From: Heterobasidion occidentale
Lineage: Eukaryota; Basidiomycota; Agaricomycetes; Russulales; Bondarzewiaceae
Direction of reading: 5' to 3'
Length of the DNA: 64,000 nucleotides
NCBI GenBank assembly: GCA_039111635.1
Contig: JBCAQO010000003.1
Location: 1,488,001-1,552,000 of the forward strand
Below the pieces are notes generated by a model. The model saw only the letters and a program-made list of their open reading frames with translations, made no database searches and was not told the origin of the DNA. Positions 34,825 to 48,091 of this stretch are shown piece after piece (position 1 is the stretch's first letter; each line of letters starts with the position of its first letter). The position numbers were made by a program, and so were the translations under genes.

Positions 34825-35475
34825 CCAGAGCCCCCAGATGCCCCTAGCGAGTCCCCGATTAGACAGACACCATGACTTCTGGCCAGTGTCTGGACATATC
34901 TGTCCAGATGCACCATATATGGAAGTGATTAGATAATTGTCGTCAATAGACGACTGCAAAAATCCATCCATACTGAGCAGGGATTGAACCCAGCACCTCT
35001 TGAACTATTCACCGGCTGAGAGCAATGTTAGTACCAGAATTATCCACTCCACCATATGGCCATGATATCCTTCCTCAACAATTAGCTTATATTGCGCTTT
35101 TTGAGACTTCAAAGAATTTGAGATGCCTAAACTCTGTGAGGTGTCATCTATTTTCGCATTTTTAGCATCTATCCATGAAAGAATGATGGCATATGATACA
35201 TCATTTGAAAGCTATGATACAGGGAAGTATCCCAATACCACTCACAAGCTGAAATCTAACAGATAGCACCAATGTCAATTAAAATCTTTGAAGTCCAACA
35301 AATGTATTTCTTGATCTTTCGGCACTGTGAGAATCTTACATACTCTGCCTTCCGGAAATGTGCTCCTAGTCAGCTTATTGACAGAGCACCTTATCTGTCC
35401 AGATCTGGCCATACACAGACATCTAGCCAGATATCCCCAGATGACCTAAGCATCTAGGAGCATCTGGGGCTCTGG
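34825..35475. mobile_element. Possible MITE-like element with about 22-bp terminal inverted repeats
   Basis: The left end (34825-34847) reads CCAGAGCCCCCAGATG followed by CCCCTAG. The right end (35454-35475), read in reverse complement, is CCAGAGCCCCAGATG then CTCCTAG. They match at 21 of 23 positions with one gap. Motifs like CTGTCCAGAT also occur inward from both ends. The element of about 650 bp has no coding capacity, so it would be non-autonomous. A target-site duplication could not be fixed. Transposon family unknown. Confidence 0.4.
34970..35062 (-). other. tRNA-like sequence with A-box and B-box (pseudo-tRNA or SINE-like)
   Basis: On the minus strand TGGTGGAGTGG (A-box pattern) lies about 53 bases upstream of GGTTCAATCCC (perfect B-box). 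But the acceptor stems do not pair and the T-stem has a mismatch, so it is not a working tRNA. It sits inside the inverted-repeat element. Confidence 0.35.
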
Positions 35476-35922
35476 GACTGGCTGGGACCGGTTACAGGTT
35501 TGCTGATGTATTTGCATCGCTTGTTCTATCTGTGATCTCAGGCTGTCCAGAAATTGAGAGCCTATGGGCGAGTCGCTGATCGTTTCGTAGGTATGCTGCC
35601 GTGTTCCTCAAGGTACCAGCCTTTGCATTGCCTTCATGTCGCAACCGATAAGCTGTATGTATAAGGCAATGTTCTACCCAATCTTGGTTTCCAAGCCATG
35701 TCTCATGTCAATCTAATCGCAAGGTGCATGATACAGAGGTTATAGCTAATCTTAAGTACTAACAAATACATTGTGCTCTTAATATAAACGCGTCCTACGG
35801 AAGCTTCGACAAGTTGGATATAGTGAAAGGATAGTACTCAAGATATGCTGTAGTGGAGATGACGCGATCGTTCGGGGTGCCTAAACACCCGTGCACTCGT
35901 GCGCCAGGAGATACAAGAAGAA

Positions 35923-37163
35923 TTACACCAGGCCGTGAGGGCCTTGCACGTCTACTCGTCTGTTGATGCCGCCGAGTAGAATCTTGGTGATCATATCGGC
36001 TGTTATGGGGCCTCCTATGTAGGGAGTGCAGTCAACGATATCCTGGGACATTCGATGAGGATGCATTCGCTGATATCGATAAGGTGCATAAAACTACGCA
36101 CCCGTACTTGATGAATCCTGTGCAAGTTGTCGTCGAGGGTTTGCAAAAATGTTGTGGCAGATCTTTCGGAACCTATCTGAAGGAACTGAAGACCGATCTA
36201 CAAATGGAATTGAATTAATTGTTTTTGAGATAACTCATAACCACATACCTGTGTGAGCGAAAATCTCCCTTCATCAAGTCGTTTCGCAAGTGCCGTGATT
36301 GGGCCTTCGACGTCGTCAGCTAGAAACAACCCTGCATCAGTGGTCATATATACTCATGAAAACACGGATCGTACTTGGCCGGCCATCTGTGATTATCACG
36401 TAGTTCACAGGCTTGCATGTTTTCATCACTTGCATCATGCCACCCTCCTTCTTAGCCTGTTCTATCTTCTCCATGTAAACGGAAGTCAGAAGCTCCAATT
36501 TACGTCCTAAATTGGTTCCACCTCGTGGCTGGACTCTCGAAAATAGCTGTGCCACCTGTGCGGAGGACTTGTGAGGAAAAAGCCAAGATTAAAACGACGA
36601 AGACCAATTCTAGGACGATAAGATGCTGACCGTGAGACCTATACCTGAATCCATATCGTTTATGAAATGAACATTGATACCGTCTACGTCGTACTTGGTG
36701 GCAATAGTTGCCAACTCCTGGAGAGCGTCTGAGGCCTATTATTGTCGGATGAGTTCAGCACCTCGAGAAGTGGCAGAAAGCATACCTCCATCCACAGATG
36801 TCCCCGCATGGAGCCTGAATCATCAACGATGATCACTGTGTCGTACTGCACCAGGGTCTGGAGAGCATCGTCAAAGCTCTCCTGCCTGAGTGGCGTGCGG
36901 AGGTATTCTACATTGGGCGCACGCCAGCTAGTAGTGTGGGGACGAGGTTGCTGGCTTTCAGTATATGAAGGCGGCGCTGACCGCGACTCAGATTCGAGTC
37001 GTTGTGCGACGAATGGTGATCGAAGTTCAGCTTTCTCTTTAGATATCGACTCGTTCGCATTCCATGCCACCACGTCTCTACCTCTTGAAGATGATGATGG
37101 AGGCCTACAGGGGCGGCTCGAGCGGCCTGACGTAGCTCTGGGGCTGGAAGAAGAGTTGCCCAT
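35923..37163 (-). CDS. von Willebrand factor type A (vWA) domain protein
   Basis: The ATG at 37163 begins MGNSSSSPRATSGRSS, a Ser-rich disordered head of about 100 residues. The vWA domain follows: DTVIIVDDSGSMRGHLW has the DxSxS metal-ion adhesion site, then LATIATKYDVDGINVHFIND, RVQPRGGTNLGRKLE (the conserved Thr of the site), PVNYVIITDGRPS, and near 36160 IGLQFLQIGSERSATTFLQT. The last exon ends PYIGGPITADMITKILLGG and QGPHGLV with the stop at 35923-35925. Six or so short introns. No signal peptide or membrane segment, so it is cytosolic. Glycine 2 and Ser-rich context would allow N-myristoylation (MGNSSSS), which would place it on membranes; this is inference. Many basidiomycetes hold such proteins; role unknown. 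Confidence 0.85.
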
Positions 37164-37478
37164 GGAGGTTGAGATATAGTGGGAGTGATCGAAGAGTGGA
37201 AAATGACCACGGCTGCAGCTGTTTTATAGGGTCATTCGCTTTGATCAGATTGATCTGTTGGACGAGCCGAAGCAGCCCTCCAATTATTTCTGTGAGTCGT
37301 GACCGGTGACCTGTCATCTAAAGTCAGGTTGATCGTAATTGGAGGCTGTGGTGGCGGAACGCCACACCGCTGGGCACAGCCTACCGTCTCCGTTGCTGAC
37401 TGACCCTATACGCGTCGTTCTACCGTAGAATTTTCAAGTGGAAGAGCACTGTATTGCAAACACAGCACCCGCGAAGGA
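37164..37478. other. Intergenic region
   Basis: About 315 bp lie between the vWA gene start and the end of the PCI gene, both on the minus strand. It should hold the vWA promoter. Nothing else is seen. Confidence 0.5.
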
Positions 37479-39218
37479 CTAATACAATGCAAAGGGGGTC
37501 TGTCTCTCTACAAGACGAGGAAAGGCATTCATGTTCGACAATACGACCATTTGCTTTTCGTGCGAGATGTAGCCCTTCATGTAACCTTTGTAAATCATGT
37601 TCGCCACGAGACACTCGGCTTCCTCTGGGGACGCCTCCATACCAGAGATATTCAGGGCAGAATGGAACAAAGCCACAGGTATCCGGTTACTTTTTTGCGA
37701 TGCTACCCACCTGCCAGGTCGCGCGAAGACGGTCCATAAGAGGAAGTGAGACAATGCCACAAGATTGAGGAAAGAATACGAACACTCGTCGAAACAGTCC
37801 TCGAATGCACAGCTCTCTTCCTTTCTCCAGGGTTAGCCATAGATTCAGGTCCACCAAGCGACGCTCCCATTTGTCCAAAGCGATATCGAATGATTTGATA
37901 GCACCCCGCCGAATAGCTTCGATGAATGGGGCGTACAGCTCGTCAACCACAGGAAACTTATCCAGGAGCTCTCGGGAGGGTAGGTGGCCGCGCAGAATGC
38001 GCAGAGGAATAAGGTATGTCAGTATACGTCTTTCATAATACCCCACCATCAGTATTTGTACGTGTGAAAAGGTGGCGCACGTACTCTCGGTTGTTGCGCG
38101 CATCAATATGGCAGTTGTAAAAAGCAAGAGTCAGCTCCTCTTCAGACTACGAGGACAGTGAGGAGTAAGACATGTTAATAGTTTTGTAGTGGGCGTACTT
38201 TGGTGTAGTCTTCGTTCAAGAAACTTAGCATGCCCAGATAATACCTGTACGTGACCTTACAGCTGTTCAGCGTCGGCAGTTTTAAGGGTGGCAGCAGTCA
38301 TACTTGGTGGGCTTTTGGAAATTGTGATAGTGGCGGTATGTCAGGGTTTGCCTCGATGGCGCGAAGGATGTTCTTAGACAAGGATATTCGTCGGATCTAT
38401 GAACCGACAGCTGTTGGGATGGGGGCGCTTGGTTATGGATGTGTCACGCACTCGGAAGTAGCTCTTCATGATGAGTCCTACGACATAATATACACCCCAT
38501 TTCCTAGACATCGCATGCGATGATGTCCTGTAAATTGTTCAATGATGAAGCATATAGAAAGGTCAGATACGGCATACCTGTCTGTTATACAACTTGAAAA
38601 CGCCTTGGAAATGATCCGCGCTGCCTCCTCCATACATTCACTCTTTACATTGTCATCACGGGCTTGTACATCAGCCTATGGTATTGAATGAGCATATGAG
38701 CGGAAGAGTTCAAGCCTCTCAACTGACATCAAACGCCAGGTCCCGTAAGTCTCGAAGAATGGCGAATAGAACTGGTAAAGTCCAACCACTATTGGTTGCG
38801 AAGAATCGCAGGAACAAGCTAAGGGGCAACATTGGTGCATCATGCAGCCTCAGCCCTTGATCATGAAGTCAACGTATAATCCACACACTTCACAAGCTGA
38901 GTATGTTCCTTGAAGGCCTCTGCGTAACGTTTCTTGGCTACATGGGTGGTGACCAGAACATACTCTATAGCAATTTCATCCCATGGGTTTTCTATTACGC
39001 CCTCATGTCGGGACATCGATTGCCGCTGACTAGATAGTCAACAATCATGCAGCCGATAAAAGTTAGAAGACACGACGTACAGTTGGGTTGCGGAACTCCT
39101 TCACGAGATCCTTGCCATGAGGGTTAGTCGGCCTCAACATGTATGCCAGATCCAGTCCATTCTCGTCGCGTAACGCATTCGCAATTTGAGAGAGAAACTG
39201 TGCGAATGTGATAGGCAT
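37479..39218 (-). CDS. CSN12: PCI-domain protein, CSN12/Thp3-like
   Basis: The ATG at 39218 starts MPITFAQFLSQIANALRDEN. Then LDLAYMLRPTNPHGKDLVKE, the helical repeats (ENPWDEIAIEYVLVTTHVAK, VLFAILRDLRDLAF), RKWGVYYVVGLIMKSYFRV, LSKNILRAIEANPDIPPLSQ, KAHQVTYRYYLGMLSFLNED and the winged-helix PCI end with ILTYLIPLRILRGHLPS, IKSFDIALDKWERRLV, VALFHSALNISGM and ANMIYKGYMKGYISHEKQMV. Stop 37479-37481. This is the arrangement of Csn12/PCID2, which in yeast works with Thp3 in transcription elongation and mRNA processing and is linked to the COP9 signalosome. About ten introns are present and no clear indel. It is divergent from the gene at 39421 across about 200 bp. Confidence 0.85.
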
Positions 39219-39420
39219 GGCTCTAAGGCTTCTGCCAGACTGTTGACTGCACGTTAGGACCAAGAACACGATGCAGGGAGCGTGGGAAGCAGGCGAGTAA
39301 GAGATTAGATCAATGACGTTACTTCACCACACACTGACCTCAACAACAAAACCATGGACATTTCAACAGATCCACCCGACACCCTTCTTATCCGCAACCA
39401 TCATCTAACCGCTTGCAAAG

Positions 39421-40318
39421 ATGGCCCTTCAACCCTCCCTCCGCCCCCTCGTCGTTGCTGGAAGATACGACGCCCCGCACACCCTTGACATCTTCCGTAT
39501 GAACTCATCGCATCGCACGCAGACCATCATCTGACCATGACATCTCTAGTCGATTATGTGTGCCCATTCAGGTGAATTCGATAGCTCTGGGTGAGAAGAG
39601 TTGTCTGACCGGGCATACAGCGCGAAGTTGTCTCTGGCCATCGACAGTGTCCTGAAGCCACTTCTCGATGCTGGCGGCAAGTACGATGGGAAGGTGAAAG
39701 CCATCATCAGGCCTCAAGTGCAGCCTTGGCACGCTTCATCCACATTCACCCACGAGGCTGGTCTTGCGGTATGAATTATCTCCGAGAATGAGTTACCATC
39801 ACGTCCTAACAAAAATCTTTACAGGTTGCTCGCGTCGCCCCAGAGAACTTCTGGCAGTTCAGCTTGTTGGCAAGTTACAACTGTTATTAAAATACCTTCT
39901 TCAACTCACTGCCCTTGTTCGGATGTCACAGCTCTTCAAGCAACAGGGAGATTACTTCGATATCCCTTCGTCCACCCTGACTCCCCTTCAAATCCGGGAA
40001 AAACTCGCTGCTCTTGCTGCCCAAGTCATTCCCGCAAGCAAAGTTGAAGAGTTCAACGACCTGCTCACGCTCAAAAGTTCCCCCAACGGTGGTGTGGCCG
40101 TCACAGATGATCTGAAATACACCAGTATGTTTTTTGTTTGCTTATACAGTCGGTAGTTCGTTGACCGGTGGCCGGATAATGTAGTCAAATTCTCCCGGCA
40201 AAATGGCGTCCACGTATCACCTACCGTGCTCTGGGATGGTCTCATTGCCAATGAGATCTCAAGCTCGTGGGGGGAGAAGGAGTGGTCGGAGTTCTTGGCG
40301 CAGAAGGTCGCCGTTTGA
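39421..40318 (+). CDS. Thioredoxin-fold (DsbA-like) small protein
   Basis: The ATG at 39421 gives MALQPSLRPLVVAGRYDAPH. A short exon then encodes LDYVCPFSAKLSLAIDSVL, placing a CxxS-type site (CPFS) after the first strand, as in DsbA-like folds. Next are VKAIIRPQVQPWHASSTFTH, the VARVAPENFWQFSLL exon (39825-39869), and a helical insertion (LFKQQGDYFDIPSSTLTPLQ). The last exon carries the cis-Pro-like loop VHVSPTVLWDGLIANEISS and stops at 40316-40318. The intron at 39870-39931 uses GC..AG. The size (about 215 residues) fits a cytosolic thioredoxin-like protein. A single active-site Cys suggests a glutathione-dependent or non-redox role; this is inference. Confidence 0.8.
39870..39931 (+). other. 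GC..AG intron in thioredoxin-fold gene
   Basis: The exon ends ...AGCTTGTTG and is followed by GCAAGT; the acceptor is GTCACAG. Removing 62 bases keeps phase 0 and joins FWQFSLL to LFKQQGDYF. Translation through it hits an in-frame stop, so splicing is required. No GT donor in phase is available. Confidence 0.7.
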
Positions 40319-40444
40319 GGATGCAATTGACACAACGGAAATCGAGAATCACAGCGTCGAGTTGTATTCACATGGCAGTTGAATTTAAAGAAGGCTTGTA
40401 CCAGCTTGAACTTGAGCATGTATAAGCACCTGCCAAGAGCAAAA

Positions 40445-42604
40445 TTAAGTCGGCGCCAGCATTTTCTTCAAACTCGCCCTGACGGCTTGAGCGTCAGCCC
40501 TTCCCCTACTCGACTTCATCACCCACCCCACGAGCTTATTGAGGACTTGAAGATTGCCACGACGAACAGCATCGGCCTCGGCGGGCAAGGCTATGACAGC
40601 TTCAGAGCACATCTTTTCCAGAAGATCCTCGCCTTCACTTAGTGCAATGAGAGAAAGCTCTTGTGCTATCTCCACTGGCATCTTGTCCGACCTGTGGTCA
40701 AGCATGTGTCGCAGGAGAGTCTTGCCGGACGTTCCTAACAAACTACGGGTCAGCGCGGCCGAAACAGTCGAATGATGAACGCTCTCTCCTGAGAATATTA
40801 CCCACCAGTAATCATACCACTTTGTAATAAATCAATCAAGTTCCCATGCGCTCCACGGAGACCGGGTTCTCCTTGAACGTTTCTCGACGAAGGGCTAACT
40901 GGCCGAGAAGCTCGTGTGTCATCCTATCGAAACCGGAGCAAAGCTTAAATGAAGGGATGCCGTTCTACAGTAACAAGGCAGCGTACCAGTTGACTACGGT
41001 TTTTGGATCCCGGTTCTTGGAAAGCGCGTCAAAGTAGGCGATGGCACCCTGACCGAGAGCGCCGTCAAAGCCAACTTCACGCCCCGCATCTACGGCCATG
41101 AGGACATCGACGTCTCGTTGACTTAGGCCCTGAGCCTGCAATCGAGATCGGACCTCATCTGGAAGCTCGGGCATCTTAGCACGTATACCGTCTACAAAGC
41201 TCTGGGACCGTTTGAGCGGTGAAACGCAGGACGATCAAAAAGCACTCACGTGTTCTAGGAGGAGCGGTGGGAGGTTGGGATCTGGCATGTAACGATAGTC
41301 TGGTGCGTCTTCTTTTCCACGTAGACGATACGTTTCGCCGGTGTCTTCATTGAATCCACGGGTTTCCTGAGAGACAGGCTGACCACTCTCTATCAGAGAG
41401 ATCTGCCGTGAAACTTCAGAGCCTGGATGGCCTTTAGCTTTGTTCAGCCATTGGATCCAACAGAACAAACCTATGGCCACCATGGTGAACTTGACGCTGT
41501 TCAAGTTCTTGATTTCACATCTTGTCCCTGGTTTATCACCTGGACGATTGACAGAGACATTGACGTCGCAACGAAGTGAGCCCTGGAGAATGTGTCCAGC
41601 TCACAGCAGAATTATCAGAGCGTCTGCGTTACCTGTTCCATGTTACCATCGCTAGATCCGACGGACCTAAGCAGAGCCTGTAATGTCCTTACATACTCTC
41701 CCGCTTCCTCTGGCGATCTGTTTGCAGACGACGAATGACAAAAAGAACACGGTGATATCAGAACTCGCCGTGGCAAACATCAAGCTGTGCGACTAGCCTC
41801 ATGTCAGGATTTGACACGATCTCCATGAGTCCTGTACCAGCTCTGTTAAGATCAATTGCAGAGAGACGTCTTCGTGATTCAAACGATGATTTCCCCGTGT
41901 CCTGATAGATATCATTATAATTGGCGACGGGGAGTTTCATAAAAAGACGAAGATTACCTGTTCGAGTTGTATCTGCTCAATACCAACTACAACACCTGTT
42001 TCAGGAAGTTTCAGGTAACCTCCTTTAGCGAGAGGCTCTGTCGATGAAACATGTCTTTCACTCCGAATTCTCGAAGCAATCGCAACACGTAGCCCTACCA
42101 TAACGTTGTGTGATTTGGTACCCGGCTGGAAGATCCGCATAGAAGTAGTGTTTCCGGTCAAATGAAGATCGTCTCTGTATATCGGCTTTGAGAGCAATAG
42201 CAGTCCTCAGAGCAAGCTCTACGCATTTCCTGTTCAAGTGCTAACAAATACATCAGCAACGTCTACGGAACTGTCTTGAAATTGTTACTGGTAGCGTCCC
42301 GGGAAAAGCGGCGTCGTACGGGGATACGTGGATATTTGCACAAGCCCCTGGGTCCGAAGTTGGCGAATCTATTGGAAGAACCAGAATGCTATGTTCCGCA
42401 TCGAAAGGTGGAACATGGACACCAGCCTTACTTACGAGAGAATAGCTTTTTGCGTGACTTGATCTGTGCATGGACCTCTATCCCTACGATGACCTCCCAT
42501 CCTGGCCATCTCGCATCAGCGCTGTGCCTTCTCGAACAATGAAACCATCTAGGACCGTAGACTTTTTGAAGAGACAGACATGACACTGCCTGGCGGGGAA
42601 GCAT
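40445..42604 (-). CDS. GATB: Glutamyl-tRNA(Gln) amidotransferase subunit B, mitochondrial
   Basis: This is subunit B (PET112) of the GatFAB/GatCAB complex, which turns Glu-tRNA(Gln) into Gln-tRNA(Gln) in mitochondria. The ATG at 42604 gives a targeting peptide ([20 protein letters not shown]), then [20 protein letters not shown], the catalytic-cradle start. The following exons read [144 protein letters not shown] and NLPPLLLE. The C-terminal YqeY-like helical tail ends at 40445. About ten short introns; no indel seen. Other Gat subunits are not in this window. Confidence 0.95.
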
Positions 42605-43189
42605 GAGTTTCGTTTCAATAAGTACCTGCCTATTTCGGAATTCAGAAGGTCATTACATCATCGGTCCACACAGGTTCGGGTCCCAACTTCGGACCTTCAC
42701 CGTGACATTAATAGCGCTGAGGCACTGCCATCATGATACAAAGAACTCAAGTTGACATCCAGTGCATGCGATTCCAGAGCTTCCACGCAGACTCACACCC
42801 TCCATCTCGATACCGCTCGTTTCACGACTCTCCTTGGAAGCGATGTTCACAGCACAATTTGATGACCCATCTCCAGCATATACACCGACACCACGATCCG
42901 CCATGCTGAGTTTATCGTATGGATGCATACCTCAAATACGATATTGCAGGCATTAATTACGGGTGTAGAAATGAGACGCGACGATTACCCACTTTGCCTC
43001 GGCACTATTCTTCCAATTCTGGTTCTAGGCAAGCACCATCTGCTAGCATCTGCTTTCCTGTGGAGTATGAAAGAGGGATTGATCGTTGTTGAATAGCACA
43101 TCAAGTGTCACACCTCATGATGTGGAGAAAGTGGTGCATACGTACACCCTGACAGCTGGATCAGCCAACTTGCAATTCAGTATAGCGTC
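42605..43189. other. Divergent intergenic region
   Basis: About 585 bp separate the GatB start from the next plus-strand gene. A minus-strand frame of 65 codons near 42731-42928 is present but has no support. It should hold two promoters. Confidence 0.5.
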
Positions 43190-44283
43190 AGTCCGAGATT
43201 TTATCTCACCCTCGAGTTGGACCCCAGTCCCTCATCATCTGCGCTGACACAGGATAGAGCCTATCCCCCCCAACCGTGGTCAATATCTCCTATTCTTGAT
43301 CCTGAGGACAGGGTCTGTGGACAGGCCCATCTGCAACCCAGTCTCTATCAGACTTCAGATGGACCCGCACAAGGTCCACTTTGCAGTTTTGTGAGTTACA
43401 CACGGCCTCGGAGATCATATTCCTCACCAGGCTCAACTAGCATGTTCCCTACGAAGTCGAGTTTGCCCGAAGGATGCCTTTACTCCTTACGTGTTTGGCT
43501 CCACGCGAATGATGTTGATCATCGACTTTTCTCAGAGGACAGTCTCTGGGTCGGGAGAGATCCGGACTTCTATTCCATCAAAGATGCCATGTTCGCGCGG
43601 CTTCGCAACACTACTCCAGACTCACAGATGTACAGGATCGTCCTTGGGCGCGAACTTATTGATCTGATCATCAGGTGGCTTCTAGTTCTTTTTTTTTTGA
43701 TTTATGGTTTTCTGAGTGTAGGTCACAGGTGGCAGCCAATCGCACGCAAGGTTTATTCTTTGAGTCTCGAGTATGATGCCAACGGTGTCGGCCGTGTGCT
43801 ATTTAGCGATTGTATCGTCCGTCTTGATTGTCCTCCAACAGAAGTGCAATTCACTATCTAGTAAGCTTGTCTCCTCACCCTACATATCATTACAATCTCA
43901 CGACCCCGACAACAACCGAATCAAATTGTAGCATGATGCCCATAAGCTCTACCCCGCCAGGAGCTTCCCATCGAATCAGGGTCTGGCTGCGTTCACCAGT
44001 CCCTCCGGCATATCCATCAGGCCCCGCTTCCTCCAGCGCATCCAACAATGCCATATGTCAGCGTATCTGGGCCACAGACAATTTCAAGATTGGCCACATG
44101 CTTGATTTCTCGAAGCTAGGTTCGAAACTGATTATGGGCGTCCCCAGCCCGGGAGGACCTCAAACCAAAACAAGCGTTAGCGAGAAATCGCTATACAGAA
44201 AGGATACCTTGAAGTATCATGAAGAGCAGGGATATCAGGATTTCACTCGAGAGAAAAAAATAGACCGTGTAGACACTGTCTAG
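43190..44283 (+). CDS. Hypothetical protein, start uncertain
   Basis: The plus-strand frame is open from about 43190 to 43861, then an intron, then a last exon to the stop at 44281-44283. Recognisable protein-like stretches are LRVWLHANDVDHRLFSEDSL, VGRDPDFYSIKDAMFARLRN, YRIVLGRELIDLIIR, and in the second part RQPIARKVYSLSLEYDANGV (with an intron before it) and SHRIRVWLRSPVPPAYPSG. A repeated pattern, RVWL plus a Ser/Pro context, occurs in both halves. No start codon is certain; the first in-frame ATG after 43190 is at about 43450, so an upstream exon is likely. No known family. It converges on the poly(A) polymerase gene. Confidence 0.5.
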
Positions 44284-44656
44284 TTCCATATGAACATGGG
44301 AATCCTTTCGTTCGTTCGCTTCCGACTTATGAAACATTTCTGTTCATGTCGTACTGTGGCTTTCTTGGCGAGTATCAGAACATATTTTCAGGATTCTGCA
44401 TAAATAACAATACAGGATGGATGTCTCGCAGACAAACAATACAAAAAGAAAGGTAGAAGAAATCTACGTTATTGTTGCTGTAGCATAGAAAGAAGAACAC
44501 GAAAAAACTACCATCCATAACATCCGTACACGCCGTTATATAGTTGATAAAGGACCAGAACCTTCGCTTGCTCGAAACGATGGTTCCTGTGAAATGAAGC
44601 GTTCATGAATAATCAAAGATAGACGCAACATAAAAGGTGAGCGGCCATGTAGTTGA
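44284..44656. other. Convergent intergenic region
   Basis: About 370 bp lie between two genes ending toward each other. It presumably holds both 3' UTRs. No coding signal. Confidence 0.55.
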
Positions 44657-47518
<2,862 letters not shown>

Positions 47519-48091
47519 GACTCAATATACGGCGTATGTGCAGGTAGACAAGGTGTGAATAGTGGTAAGAGCGTTGGCCCTTTCAACCAGCTGAGGGATT
47601 GAAGCTGAAGCCCAGCTCACGTGTGTATTACAATAATGTATGCGACCAAATAGAGGCAAAGAGTGGAGACGGCACTATGTCAGACCGCGGGCTACGTGCT
47701 TGCACAGATAATCATTGACAACCTATGCAGAGCCAACCGATAATTTATCACTATGATGTAGGCGGCCAACAATAATGTGCCCGAGATAAAGTATAAACAG
47801 CGCTGAATGAACTATCCATCCATGACCACAGTGAGTCGTACCAAGTCGTAAGATACGAGATGCAATATATATCATCTCTCAGATCGCGAAGAAAGGGTGG
47901 CCGGCGAGAAACGTCTATGGAAGGAAAAATACGATCAAACAGATGGCTGATGACAATCCATGCGTGGGGGAATACAATCAAAGAGAGGTAGTAGTGGGAT
48001 ATAGGATGTGATCTAGGCGGGGTTCATGTAAGGTCAGCAAAATTAAGATGAAGGGTATTGTGGCACGATCAGCAGGTTTGCAACCAATTCG
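47519..48091. other. Intergenic region
   Basis: About 570 bp lie between poly(A) polymerase and the next minus-strand gene stop. It should hold the PAP1 promoter. The short frames inside are unsupported. Confidence 0.5.

Larger units (their letters stand above)
34462..35922. other. AT-richer non-coding stretch with repeat
   Basis: About 1.46 kb lie between two genes ending toward each other. No reading frame over about 90 codons is believable. It contains the inverted-repeat element and the tRNA-like box pair listed separately, and several CTGTCCAGAT-type short motifs. The base composition is lower in GC than the surrounding genes. Confidence 0.6.

Noticed and set aside
34970..35062. A functional tRNA gene on the minus strand
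   Set aside because: A- and B-boxes are present but the acceptor stem does not pair and the T-stem has a mismatch, so only a tRNA-like call is made.
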